A DNA stretch of 22,056 bases, from positions 1 through 22,056 of IMG/VR virus record IMGVR_UViG_3300005918_000153. The stretch is one strand, 5' to 3'. Made by a program: the position numbers and the translations under genes. Source of the DNA: a virus. Under the pieces are notes generated by a model, which was given only the letters and a program-made list of their open reading frames with translations, ran no database searches and was not told the origin of the DNA. How positions within the stretch are numbered: position 1 is the stretch's first letter; each line of letters opens with the position of its first letter. Shown here in pieces: positions 1 through 7,790 of this stretch.

Positions 1-2
1 CG

Positions 3-59
3 GCAATCGTGGTGTATCTAGGATGCATGGGGATTTGGCTTATTCGGAGGGGTAGGTGA
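3..59 (+). CDS. C-terminus of a small, probably membrane protein (5' end outside window)
   Basis: An open frame runs from the window edge and stops at TGA 57-59. The visible 18 residues are hydrophobic and end in a basic tail (IWLIRRGR), as at the end of a transmembrane helix with a positively charged cytoplasmic side. The stop overlaps the next start as TGATG, an arrangement typical of translationally coupled phage genes. Function cannot be told from so short a piece. Confidence 0.4.
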   Translation, partial: AIVVYLGCMGIWLIRRGR

Positions 60-382
60 TGGGTGGGCCACTCATGGGGCATGATAGGGAACTGCTCGCA
101 TGGCTGAAGACTCTACTGGGCGATGATGCCGGGAACTTATGCCGGGTCATCATAGACATTCCAGTCAACGGCCTTGTAACGGTTTACACTGAGCAATACC
201 CGGACAAGGATATACTGAGCGAACCAATCCCGCAGGCGATATTGCAAGCGGGTCTTTTAAGCGCAAAGGAGTTAGACAATGGGAAACCCAAAATACGTGA
301 AGCCGTATGCCGCACCGTCGAAGGACAAGAAGATAGCGAAGAAAGACACCAAGAAGAAAGCGGCCAAGAAATAGGAGCATAG
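59..382 (+). CDS. Small hypothetical protein upstream of portal
   Basis: This 107-residue protein is not recognised. I chose ATG 59 over the adjacent GTG 56 because the SD GGAGGGG (46-52) sits 6 nt before it and the previous stop overlaps it as TGATG. The N-terminal 75 residues look like an ordinary small soluble protein. The last 35 are highly charged and overlap a second ORF (279-374) in another frame that has its own strong SD, so the charged tail may partly be a by-product of that overlap. It lies directly before the portal gene, where phages often carry small accessory head genes. Confidence 0.55.
   Translation: MGGPLMGHDRELLAWLKTLLGDDAGNLCRVIIDIPVNGLVTVYTEQYPDKDILSEPIPQAILQAGLLSAKELDNGKPKIREAVCRTVEGQEDSEERHQEESGQEIGA
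279..374 (+). CDS. Lysine-rich 31-residue small protein, overlapping frame
   Basis: The ATG at 279 is preceded by AAAGGAG (265-271) with 7 nt spacing, one of the best ribosome sites in this region. The frame encodes MGNPKYVKPYAAPSKDKK followed by a run dominated by Lys, ending at TAG 372-374. It lies wholly inside the 3' part of the 59-382 frame. The SD for the portal gene follows at 375-378. A basic peptide just before the portal could bind DNA or act in head assembly, but that is a guess. A similar basic mini-gene is found at 6082-6198. Confidence 0.5.
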   Translation: MGNPKYVKPYAAPSKDKKIAKKDTKKKAAKK

Positions 383-383
383 C

Positions 384-2597
384 ATGGGGTTACTCAACTC
401 TATCGCTGGGATGTTCGGTTACTCATGGGGGGATCCTTCTGTGGGTGGCAAGGCCGGAAGTCCAGCAGACGTTGACACGGCAGGCGCGTTTGGCGTCTGG
501 CTTCAGCGTATAGCCGCTGGGATGGATAAGGGCAAGTCGGCGGCGAACTACAGCACGATGATGGATAGCTACACAAGCTACGTCTATGCCTGCGCAAGCC
601 GTAATGCCAGTGCCGCGGCGAAGGTGCCCTTGCGGCTGTATGTCGCCAAGCCTACACGCGGCGCGCGGATGTCCGTGCCTACCATGTCTGTCGGCTATCA
701 CCGTGAGAAGCATCTACGAGGCAAGGCATCGTTGCGCAAATGGACGATGAAAGCCGAGCCGGGCGCGGTTGAGGAGGTCACAGAACACCCCCTGCTGCGA
801 TTGCTCGATATTGTCAATGACATCGAAGACCACTTTACCTTGTTCGAGTTGACGCACATCTGCGAGGAAATGACAGGTAACGGCTACTGGCATACCCCCA
901 AGAACGGCCTCGGCCTACCGGAAGAGATTATCCCGATATTACCGCAATATATGTGGGCCTTGACCAATAAGGCTGGCACGCGGATTACTGGCTATCGATA
1001 CAAGCGCGGCATGGTAAAGATCGATTACTCGGTTGATGACATTATCCATTTCCGATACCCGAATCCCCAGAGTCGCATATACGGGCTTGGGAAGTTCGCA
1101 GCGGCATCAGAGGCGTTCGACATCTTCAGTGGGTATAATGAATACGAGCGTGCGTTGCTCGATAATCAGGGTAGGCCCGATACGATACTGAGCACAAAGG
1201 GCAGCGTGGGTGAGGACGAACGCAAGCGCATGGCGAAAGCCTGGAAGAAACAATTCGGCGGGGCAAGCAAAGCCGGCGGTGTCTTCGTTGCAGAGGGCGG
1301 GCTGGAGCCTAAGCCAATGGCCTATCCTCCTAAGGACATGGCACCGCTCCAGAGTCGCAAGCTGTCAAGAGAAGAGATCGCCGCAGTGTTCGGTGTGCCT
1401 CTTTCCAAGCTCACGGTTGAGGCGGTGAATCTTGCAAATGCGGAGGCTGGTAACTACTCGCATCTTGCGGACACCGTAGAGCCGATGTTGCTAAGGAACG
1501 AGCAGACCTTGAACGCACGCTTGACCCCGCTTTATGGAGAGAATCTGTTCTTGGCGTATGATGATTGTGTCCCGGAGAATGTAGAGATAGCACTGAAAGA
1601 GCGCGGGGAGAACATCAAGAACGGTTACAGTTCGATTAACGAGGAACGAGAACAGGCTGGACGCGACCCGGCAGGGTGGGGCGATGAACCGATACTGCCG
1701 GTCAATGTTGCGCCTATCAGCATGTCGAGAGAGATCACACAGGACGCCCCGGTAGTGCCGGAAGCACCGAAGGCCGTAAAGCAGACAGCATGCGACCATG
1801 AGCACCCTGGCGAGAAGAGAGTCAACCCCCGAGCCGACGCTGATGAAGAGTTCCGGCGTCCGTATCGCAGGGATATGGAGATGGCGTTGCGTGATTTCTG
1901 GACAGAGCAGGAACGCGCCATACTTCGATTGCTCCGGAAGTCAAAGGCCCCGTCTGATGTATCCGAGATGGTGTCTATCGGGCTGAACACTTGGAATGAG
2001 AGATTCACGCAAGATGTTGGGCCGGTCTATAAGGCGTTGGCGTTTGCATCAGGCGAGCGTGAACTGAGCAAGCTGAACGTCACCGGTATTACGTTTGACG
2101 TAGAGACGCCGGAACTGTCGCGACACTTCGACGAATACGGCATGAAGCTGGCACATGGCGTCAATGAGAAGACCGCTAACGAACTCGGCGAGGCGATGAA
2201 GGCCGGTATAGCTGAAGGTGAGAACACCCGCGAATTGAGCAAACGCATACAAAAGGTATTTGCAAACAAGCGACTATGGGAAGCAACAACGATAGCCAGA
2301 ACCGAGACATGCCGGGCGCAGATGTTTGCAGCCGAGCAGGGCATGATTCAATCCGGAGTTGTCAAGGCTAAGGTGTGGTCAGTCGCCGGTGCCCCGTGTC
2401 CGTGGTGTGACGAAATGGATGGGCGCGAGATTGCACTCGGCACCGCATATTTCAGCGAACTGGACAGCATGAACATAGAGACAGTCGGGGCAGACGGAGA
2501 ACCCAAGACACGCACGCTATCCTTTGACTTCGGCGCGATTAACGGGCCACCGTTGCATCCGAATTGTCGATGCACTCTTATTGAGGTGATGAAATAA
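384..2597 (+). CDS. Portal protein fused to MuF-type minor head protein
   Basis: This 737-residue protein combines two head proteins. Residues about 60-440 read as an HK97-type phage portal, the dodecameric DNA channel at the capsid vertex: HPLLRLL near 135, the segment around FGVPLSKL (336-343), and the INEEREQAGRDP motif (418-429) that typically closes the portal core. Residues about 490-737 match the SPP1 gp7/Mu gpF minor head family: an ARTET motif (638-642), CPWCDEMDG (672-680) and the diagnostic HPNCRCTL near the C-terminus (725-732). The SD GGAG (375-378) is 5 nt before ATG 384. The stop overlaps the protease start by 1 nt. Portals and MuF proteins are usually separate genes; no frameshift is needed to read through here, so it is a genuine fusion ORF. 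Confidence 0.93.
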   Translation: MGLLNSIAGMFGYSWGDPSVGGKAGSPADVDTAGAFGVWLQRIAAGMDKGKSAANYSTMMDSYTSYVYACASRNASAAAKVPLRLYVAKPTRGARMSVPTMSVGYHREKHLRGKASLRKWTMKAEPGAVEEVTEHPLLRLLDIVNDIEDHFTLFELTHICEEMTGNGYWHTPKNGLGLPEEIIPILPQYMWALTNKAGTRITGYRYKRGMVKIDYSVDDIIHFRYPNPQSRIYGLGKFAAASEAFDIFSGYNEYERALLDNQGRPDTILSTKGSVGEDERKRMAKAWKKQFGGASKAGGVFVAEGGLEPKPMAYPPKDMAPLQSRKLSREEIAAVFGVPLSKLTVEAVNLANAEAGNYSHLADTVEPMLLRNEQTLNARLTPLYGENLFLAYDDCVPENVEIALKERGENIKNGYSSINEEREQAGRDPAGWGDEPILPVNVAPISMSREITQDAPVVPEAPKAVKQTACDHEHPGEKRVNPRADADEEFRRPYRRDMEMALRDFWTEQERAILRLLRKSKAPSDVSEMVSIGLNTWNERFTQDVGPVYKALAFASGERELSKLNVTGITFDVETPELSRHFDEYGMKLAHGVNEKTANELGEAMKAGIAEGENTRELSKRIQKVFANKRLWEATTIARTETCRAQMFAAEQGMIQSGVVKAKVWSVAGAPCPWCDEMDGREIALGTAYFSELDSMNIETVGADGEPKTRTLSFDFGAINGPPLHPNCRCTLIEVMK

Positions 2598-3682
2598 TGA
2601 ACGTGGAAATCGTAACAGAACGGATGCCGTTGGTTGAGATATACCCCGACGTGGCTAAGGCACTCGACAAGCCCGATGCGGAGTTCGTGCGGAAGTATTA
2701 CGCCGGCAAGGCACCCGAACTTCAGAAAGACGAACGGTCGCTGATAGCCTACGTGACAACCGAGGACATCGACCGCGATATGGAAGTCATCTTGACTCGC
2801 GGGATTGACCTGAAGCATTTCAAGAAGAATCCCGTCGTGCTCTGGGGGCATGACTATGACGGCCTGCCGGTAGCGAAGGCCGACTGGATTAAGCGTGGCA
2901 CCACCGGGGACAGTAACGCCCTGATAGCAAAGGCCACATTCGCAGAGCACGCACTGGCTGACGAGGTCTGGAATCTCTACAAGGGCGGGTTCTTGAAGGC
3001 GTTCAGTATTGGCTTCATCGTCACCAGCTACCGTGCGGCGAACAAGGATGAATTCGGTGACAAGACAGAAAGTGTGCGCGGCGTAATCGAGAAATGTCAG
3101 CTATTGGAGTTCTCGTGTGTAAACGTCCCGGCTAACCAGGCCGCATTAGTCGCGGCGGTTGCCAAGTCGCTTATCGTCCTGAGTGATGATACACAGAAGC
3201 AGTTGGGGTTAGAAGACCATGAAGCCGAGGAAGTCGCTGAGGATGCGGCTGATGATGTCACGGGCGGCGTCAAGGCAGACGATGACTTGATATGCAAGAT
3301 GGAGGCCGTGATCGACGAGCTTGGCCTTGCGACTGATGCGATAATGAGCGTGGCGCGAGACTTCCACAAGGTGTATCTGCCGAAGTCCGAGCCGGTGCCG
3401 ACTGTCGAGATAGTCGCGGATGATGTCAAAGAGGTATTCGCTTGCGAGTGCATCGAATGCGGCCACAAGCTAGACTCAGAGAAGCACTGCAAAGACATCA
3501 AGTGTCCGAAGTGTGGGGCACAGATGCGCCGAGCCGAGAGGCCGGGTCCGGGGCAGGCGGATGCGAGTGAGAACGTCGAGCAACTTATCGCAGAGGGCGT
3601 TGAGAAGCACATGAAAACGCTGACAGAAACGATAGATGCACAGTTGACACAGATTACGGGGCGCGTAACCCCGACTGGATAG
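2597..3682 (+). CDS. HK97-type prohead protease with C-terminal zinc ribbon
   Basis: This 361-residue protein has a U35-family maturation protease core at about residues 45-190. Visible motifs are WGHD with the likely catalytic His85, FSIGF with the likely nucleophile Ser137, and LLEFSCVNVPAN (169-180), which may carry the third catalytic residue. The family cleaves the capsid scaffold (delta) domain during prohead maturation. After an acidic linker (about 205-230), a C-terminal extension holds a treble of cysteines fitting a zinc ribbon (C285-x2-C288 and C303-x2-C306, with C283 and C298 nearby) and then a helical tail. The protease family is usually about 200 residues, so this extension is unusual. 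The start overlaps the portal stop (TAATG). Confidence 0.93.
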   Translation: MNVEIVTERMPLVEIYPDVAKALDKPDAEFVRKYYAGKAPELQKDERSLIAYVTTEDIDRDMEVILTRGIDLKHFKKNPVVLWGHDYDGLPVAKADWIKRGTTGDSNALIAKATFAEHALADEVWNLYKGGFLKAFSIGFIVTSYRAANKDEFGDKTESVRGVIEKCQLLEFSCVNVPANQAALVAAVAKSLIVLSDDTQKQLGLEDHEAEEVAEDAADDVTGGVKADDDLICKMEAVIDELGLATDAIMSVARDFHKVYLPKSEPVPTVEIVADDVKEVFACECIECGHKLDSEKHCKDIKCPKCGAQMRRAERPGPGQADASENVEQLIAEGVEKHMKTLTETIDAQLTQITGRVTPTG

Positions 3683-3685
3683 CGG

Positions 3686-3724
3686 TGGAGATATCAGGCT
3701 TGCTGAGCAAGCTGGAGATATTAG
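3686..3724 (+). repeat. Hairpin flanked by 12-bp direct repeat, protease-capsid gap
   Basis: In the 70-nt gap between protease and capsid genes, a GCTTGC-TGA-GCAAGC hairpin (3698-3712) sits between two near-identical 12-mers: TGGAGATATCAG (3686-3697) and TGGAGATATTAG (3713-3724). There is no T-run, so it is not a normal terminator. It could be an RNA-processing or stability element that raises capsid expression relative to protease, which is inference. Confidence 0.45.
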
Positions 3725-3752
3725 CTGCAAGTATCAACAGAGGAGTGAAGCT

Positions 3753-5003
3753 ATGCCAGATGAAGAAGGCACCAAGCTCACACAATCGCAACTGCAAGAT
3801 CAGATCGACGAGGGGGTTGCTAAAGCAATGGCCCCGCTTGCCGATACTGTCGCGGCTAAGGTTGAGGAAGCCCTGAAGGGTCTTCAGGCTGAGAAGTCTG
3901 AGCCGACAGGTGATGAAGCCGATCCTGTGCTGGACGCAGAAGCGAAAGAGCATGATGGGAAGTTTGGCTTCAAGAGTATGGGCGGGTTTTTGAAGGCTGT
4001 TCATGCCGCAGGTGGCGGTATTATGGACAACCGACTCGCCGCGATGAAAGCCGCAAGCGGAATGGGCGAGAACGTAGGGTCTGATGGTGGGTTCCTGGTT
4101 CCCGGCGAGTTTTCTACGGTGTTGTGGCAGAGGTCAGTCGATTCACCCGAGAGCCTGATAGCACGCACAGACAGCTATCCGATTGTGGGCAACCGAATGA
4201 CCTTCCCGCAGAGCGCGGAAACCAGTCGTAAAGACGGTGCCCGTGCTGGTGGTGTGCAGGGTTATTGGCTTGATGAAGGGACAGAGAAAACCGCCTCGAA
4301 GCCGACGGTCGGGAAGTTGGAACTGAATCTGCACAAACACGCAGTTTTGATTCCCGTCACCGATGAGCTGCTTGAGGATTCATCATTCGCCCTTGAGAGC
4401 TACGTTGGAAAGGTTGGGTCGGAAGAGCTTACCTTTATGACCAACAACTCGCTCATCAGAGGCACTGGTGCGGGTATGCCGCTTGGCATTCTCAACGCGC
4501 CGGTTCTCATTACCGTTGATGCCGAGCCGGGGCAGGCTGTGACTACTATCGTGGCTGAGAATATCAGCAAGATGTGGTCTCGCATGTATGCTCCGAGCCG
4601 ACGTAACGCCATATGGCTTATCAACCAGGACATCGAGCCTGAGATGGATAACATGGCGATCAATGTCGGCACTGGTGGTTTGCCTGTCTATCTGCCTGCT
4701 GGTGGATATTCGGCGTCGCCGTATTCGACGCTCAAGGGTCGCCCGGTTATCCCGGTTGAATGGTGCTCGACTCTCGGCACCGTTGGCGATATCATCCTTT
4801 GTGACTGGTCGCAGTATGTGACTCTCACGAAGGCCGGCGGTATCAAGACTGATGTATCCATGCACGTGCGCTTTGTGTATGACGAGCAAGTTTTCCGTCT
4901 GGTCGCCCGTGTGGACGGCCAACCGTGGTGGGCTGCACCGCTGACTCCCTATCAGGGAACAGTCACGCAGTCGCCGTTTGTCGCTCTCGCGTCCCGACCT
5001 TAA
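3753..5003 (+). CDS. Major capsid protein, HK97 fold
   Basis: This 416-residue protein has the layout of the phage major capsid family. An N-terminal helical, charged segment (about 1-70) fits the delta scaffold domain removed by the upstream protease. It is followed by the shell domain, which begins around GSDGGFLVP (109-117) and includes LIPVTDELLEDS and the GTGAGMPLGIL loop typical of HK97-like coat proteins. The SD AGGAG (3741-3745) is 7 nt before ATG 3753. The order portal, protease, capsid supports the call. The mature protein should start somewhere between residues 70 and 110, but the cleavage site cannot be fixed by eye. Confidence 0.95.
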   Translation: MPDEEGTKLTQSQLQDQIDEGVAKAMAPLADTVAAKVEEALKGLQAEKSEPTGDEADPVLDAEAKEHDGKFGFKSMGGFLKAVHAAGGGIMDNRLAAMKAASGMGENVGSDGGFLVPGEFSTVLWQRSVDSPESLIARTDSYPIVGNRMTFPQSAETSRKDGARAGGVQGYWLDEGTEKTASKPTVGKLELNLHKHAVLIPVTDELLEDSSFALESYVGKVGSEELTFMTNNSLIRGTGAGMPLGILNAPVLITVDAEPGQAVTTIVAENISKMWSRMYAPSRRNAIWLINQDIEPEMDNMAINVGTGGLPVYLPAGGYSASPYSTLKGRPVIPVEWCSTLGTVGDIILCDWSQYVTLTKAGGIKTDVSMHVRFVYDEQVFRLVARVDGQPWWAAPLTPYQGTVTQSPFVALASRP

Positions 5004-5018
5004 TTAGGAGATGATGAC

Positions 5019-5510
5019 ATGGCTGGACGAAAGCTCATCGAAGAAGCACTCCCGATATGGTCAACCGCTCCGCAGAACTGGACTAGTGCGGCATCGACGG
5101 GAGATTACATCAGCATGAAGGGTTATCAGTCTGTGATGTTTATCATCCAGACAGGCGCGTGGGCTGCTGGCACTGCCGCGGTAACTGTGAATGAGGCTAC
5201 CGATGTGGGCGCTACTGGTGCTCAGGCGTTGACGTTCCTCGAATACTGGACTAACTCCGCTACTGCGGCTTCGGCCAATATGGTAAGGACAGTCTGCGCT
5301 TCCACGTTCAACATCATCAACCAGGCGAATACCTTGTATGCGATAGAGATCACTGCTGATACTCTAACGACCAATACAAACTACGATTGCATCAGTCTTG
5401 CAATCGCAACGCCCGGCGCAAACGCTGACTTCTATAGCGCGGTAGCTCTTGGCTTCCGCACTCGATACCAGCGCGACACCGCAACAATGATTGACGCGAT
5501 TGCTGATTAA
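5019..5510 (+). CDS. Capsid-proximal structural protein, paralog 1
   Basis: This 163-residue protein, just after the capsid gene, is rich in Thr, Ala and beta-prone stretches and has no signal peptide or membrane segment. It shares a strong core with the next gene (MKGY.S.MFIIQTGA, VNEATDV, LTFLEYWTN, ASANM, RTVCASTF, ADTLTTN, YDCIS), so the two are tandem paralogs. Similar small proteins directly downstream of HK97-type capsid genes are common in phages and are mostly uncharacterised; a capsid decoration role is plausible but inferred. An SD (AGGAGATG) precedes ATG 5019. Confidence 0.85.
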   Translation: MAGRKLIEEALPIWSTAPQNWTSAASTGDYISMKGYQSVMFIIQTGAWAAGTAAVTVNEATDVGATGAQALTFLEYWTNSATAASANMVRTVCASTFNIINQANTLYAIEITADTLTTNTNYDCISLAIATPGANADFYSAVALGFRTRYQRDTATMIDAIAD

Positions 5511-5524
5511 GTTCTCACCCCTCC

Positions 5525-5558
5525 GGGCGGTAGCGGGGCTTCGGCTTCGTTGCCGCCC
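5525..5558 (+). promoter_or_regulatory. 15-bp hairpin with UUCG tetraloop between paralogs
   Basis: Positions 5525-5539 pair with 5544-5558 over 15 consecutive base pairs (11 Watson-Crick, 4 G-U) and close on C(UUCG)G, the most stable RNA tetraloop context. It begins 14 nt after the stop of the first paralog and ends 13 nt before the SD of the second. No T-run follows, so read-through is expected. Likely roles are attenuation, transcript-end protection or RNase processing that sets the ratio of the two products; these are inferences from the structure. Confidence 0.75.
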
Positions 5559-5580
5559 AGACGGGCTTAACGAGGTGGAA

Positions 5581-6066
5581 ATGGCACCACGCAAGCTAAT
5601 CCAGAACCGGCTTCCCATGTTTGGGATTGCCCCCGCCGATTACAGGGGGCTTGCACCATCTACCCCGTATGTGAGCATGAAGGGCTACGATAGCCTCATG
5701 TTCATAATTCAGACAGGGGCGTCCGATGGGTTTCCGGCAGTTATCGTCAACGAGGCGACAGACGTTGCCGGGACAGGTGCTCAACAGTTGACGTTCTTGG
5801 AGTATTGGACGAACGAGGCGAACATCGCATCGGCCAACATGACGCGCACAGTTTGCGCTTCGACGTTTGCCATGAACGCCGCGAACGCCTTGTATGTGGT
5901 TGAGATTATCGCCGACACGTTGACAACGAACAGCGGCTATGATTGCATCTCAATGCAGATAGGCCCGTCTGGGAAGTTTGGGCTGTTCTTCAGCGTTGCG
6001 ATTGTCGGCAATCAAGTGCGCTATCAACTGGATACAGCCTCGATGATTGACGCGATGATAGACTGA
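5581..6066 (+). CDS. Capsid-proximal structural protein, paralog 2
   Basis: This 161-residue paralog of the gene at 5019 arose by tandem duplication and then diverged: the N-terminus (MAPRKLIQNRLP versus MAGRKLIEEALP) and the core blocks MKGYDSLMFIIQTGA, VNEATDV, LTFLEYWTN and ADTLTTN align without large gaps. The frame is open further upstream to 5491, but that part crosses the UUCG hairpin. ATG 5581, with SD GAGGTGG (5572-5578), gives the N-terminus that matches the paralog, so it is the start. Function is unknown; a minor capsid or decoration protein is likely from position. Confidence 0.85.
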   Translation: MAPRKLIQNRLPMFGIAPADYRGLAPSTPYVSMKGYDSLMFIIQTGASDGFPAVIVNEATDVAGTGAQQLTFLEYWTNEANIASANMTRTVCASTFAMNAANALYVVEIIADTLTTNSGYDCISMQIGPSGKFGLFFSVAIVGNQVRYQLDTASMIDAMID

Positions 6067-6081
6067 AAGGGGGCTTGACAG

Positions 6082-6198
6082 GTGTCATACGGAAATAACG
6101 CGACGCGCAAGTTAGCACGACGCAAGAGACGCGAAAGAAGCAAGAAGAAAGTCAACAATTCTTCGGATAAAATGATGCGTGCATACAGCACAAAATAG
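6082..6198 (+). CDS. Arg/Lys-rich 38-residue small protein
   Basis: A short frame begins at GTG 6082, preceded by AAGGGGG (6067-6073) with 8 nt spacing, and ends at TAG 6196-6198. The product starts MSYGNNATRKLARRKRRE and continues basic (SKKKVNN). It fills the gap between a structural paralog and the beta-helix gene. Its composition suggests nucleic-acid binding or packing inside the capsid, but no family is recognised. It resembles in size and charge the 279-374 frame before the portal gene. Confidence 0.45.
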   Translation: MSYGNNATRKLARRKRRERSKKKVNNSSDKMMRAYSTK

Positions 6199-6249
6199 CA
6201 TGGCGACCTACGCCTACCCGGATAAACCCGAAAAGTGAGGAGTTGAATC

Positions 6250-7164
6250 ATGGCAAACCCAGCAAAGTCAGAAGTATTCGCGCAATGGCGCGGCGGTCAG
6301 ACCCTGCATATGATGGAGCAGATGGTAACAACCGGTAAGTATTTCTTCGTCGGCTCGGCAGTAACCGGCGCGAGCGACACCGTGGGCTACGGCAATACAC
6401 CGCTGGCCCCTTATGCGACGCTTGACTATGCGATTGGTCAATGCACCGCCGAGCAGGATGACGTTATCATCGTCATGGAGAATCACGCCGAGACTCTTGC
6501 GGCTGCAGCTGCGGTGGTCTGCGACGTGCAGGGAATCACAATTCAGGGCGTTGGCAATGGCTCGGACAGACCGACGTTCACTTTTGCCACAGACGTAAAC
6601 GCAGACTGGGACATCGACGCGGCTAACGTGGTTATTCGGAATATCAAGTTCATCAACACGATGGATGCGCTTGTTGCGGCTATCGACGTGAACGCCGGGT
6701 ATTGCACCATCGAGGATTGCGAGTTCATCGATGACGGCGCCGACAACACACTTCTCTGGATTTCCGGAGACGCTAACGCCGATGCGTTGGTGGTCAAGAA
6801 TTGCCTGAATCGCGGGACAGACACCGCAGGCAACACCGCCTTTATCAGCATGGGCGCGGCATCCAACTATCAGATACTCGGCCTGATTAGCAATGGCGAC
6901 TTCGCTGCGGCCAACATCGACATGAGCGCGGCTTCGGTTGACTGTGTTATCGAGGGTTGCCGACTCGAAAACGCCAACGCGGTTGATGTGAACATCGAGG
7001 GATTCGCGGCTGCGACAGGTTGGGTGTCTTTGAACTTCTGCCGCAACGCAACCGACACGATACTCACTTGGATCAACACCGTGGGCGCACTCCAGCTGTT
7101 CGAGAACTACGGGGTGAACGCTGATGGCGAGACCGGCCTCCTGATCGGAACTCCTTCTGCTTAG
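6250..7164 (+). CDS. Right-handed beta-helix (pectate-lyase-like) structural protein
   Basis: This 304-residue protein opens with the typical entrance of phage and bacterial parallel beta-helices: YFFVGS (31-36), a Gly/Asn turn, NTPLAPYATLDYAI (49-62), then DDVIIVMENHAETL (70-83). About eight to nine short strand-turn rungs follow (ITIQGVGNG, VVIRNIKFIN, CTIEDCEFID, LVVKNCLNRG, CVIEGCRLEN and so on). Such folds serve as spikes, fibres or glycan-active surface proteins. No catalytic residues can be assigned. The SD GAGGAG (6237-6242) is 7 nt before ATG 6250. Its place between capsid and connector genes hints that it decorates the head rather than the tail, which is inference. Confidence 0.8.
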   Translation: MANPAKSEVFAQWRGGQTLHMMEQMVTTGKYFFVGSAVTGASDTVGYGNTPLAPYATLDYAIGQCTAEQDDVIIVMENHAETLAAAAAVVCDVQGITIQGVGNGSDRPTFTFATDVNADWDIDAANVVIRNIKFINTMDALVAAIDVNAGYCTIEDCEFIDDGADNTLLWISGDANADALVVKNCLNRGTDTAGNTAFISMGAASNYQILGLISNGDFAAANIDMSAASVDCVIEGCRLENANAVDVNIEGFAAATGWVSLNFCRNATDTILTWINTVGALQLFENYGVNADGETGLLIGTPSA

Positions 7165-7173
7165 AGGTGACGT

Positions 7174-7506
7174 GTGGCAAACTCAATTTTCAGACAGTTC
7201 GACACGGGAGCGGCGGCGATGGCAGTCACCGTCGCTCCTGGTGGGGCATGGCAGCTTATCGAGGTGCGATTGCATCTGGACATTGTAGGTGGCGCGGCTG
7301 AGAACTTTACCATCGCTATGGACGCGGTTACAGGGGCGGTTTACGACCATCTACTGTTCACGCAGGCTATGGCGGCGGTGACTGATGTTCAGTGGTTCCC
7401 CACAAGGCCCATAACGATGCTTAGAGGCGACGAAATCGATATGGCCTATGCTAACACTAATAACCGCACGTGGGGCTTAGAAGTCGTCTGGCAGGGGGGT
7501 ATCTGA
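7174..7506 (+). CDS. Small beta-rich structural protein
   Basis: This 110-residue protein starts at GTG 7174 with SD AGAGGTGA (7163-7170). It alternates hydrophobic and small residues (AMAVTVAPGGAWQLIEVRLHLD) in a way that fits a single beta-sandwich domain, with no membrane segment. Its stop overlaps the next start (TGATG). No family is recognised with confidence. Position in the surface-protein cassette suggests a virion component. Confidence 0.7.
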   Translation: MANSIFRQFDTGAAAMAVTVAPGGAWQLIEVRLHLDIVGGAAENFTIAMDAVTGAVYDHLLFTQAMAAVTDVQWFPTRPITMLRGDEIDMAYANTNNRTWGLEVVWQGGI

Positions 7507-7790
7507 TGCCGACAATAGTAAACGGTATCGAGGGGGCGGTAGTGGCCTCTCTGGATATTCAAGAGCATCTGCGGCTATTCAACGGGAACGTGTGGTATGT
7601 TGATGCCGCTATGGCAGATGACACGCAGGATGGGCAAACCCCCAACGAGGCCAAGAAGACTATTGGCGCGGCGATAACCGCTGCTGCGGGTGGCGATGCT
7701 GTCAGCAGTTTAGCAAGTGACCGGATTAACATAGGAGTAGAACGATGGCAGGCACATCAACAATACTGGAATATCGGGCTGAGTCGTTAA
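7506..7790 (+). CDS. Short protein with truncated beta-helix entrance motif
   Basis: This 94-residue protein carries the start signature of a parallel beta-helix, WYVDAAMADDTQDGQTPNEAKKTIGAAITAAAGGD (from residue 30), but ends soon after instead of going on into rungs. The last 16 codons overlap the next gene (start 7745), which has its own good SD. The simplest reading is a gene whose beta-helix body was lost by deletion, leaving a vestigial or capped N-terminal domain. It could still be expressed: TGATG coupling with the upstream gene is intact. ATG 7506 was chosen because of that overlap; the frame is open to 7470 but that part lies inside the previous gene. Confidence 0.6.
   Translation: MPTIVNGIEGAVVASLDIQEHLRLFNGNVWYVDAAMADDTQDGQTPNEAKKTIGAAITAAAGGDAVSSLASDRINIGVERWQAHQQYWNIGLSR

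Noticed and set aside
2348-2950. Minus-strand 200-codon frame opposite the portal/protease junction
   Set aside because: Opposes two clearly identified genes and reads as a shadow frame.
5491-5580. Upstream extension of the second capsid paralog
   Set aside because: Passes through the UUCG hairpin; the paralog alignment and SD support ATG 5581.
6201-6239. 12-codon frame before the beta-helix gene
   Set aside because: Too short and without its own SD; its end overlaps the SD region of the next gene.
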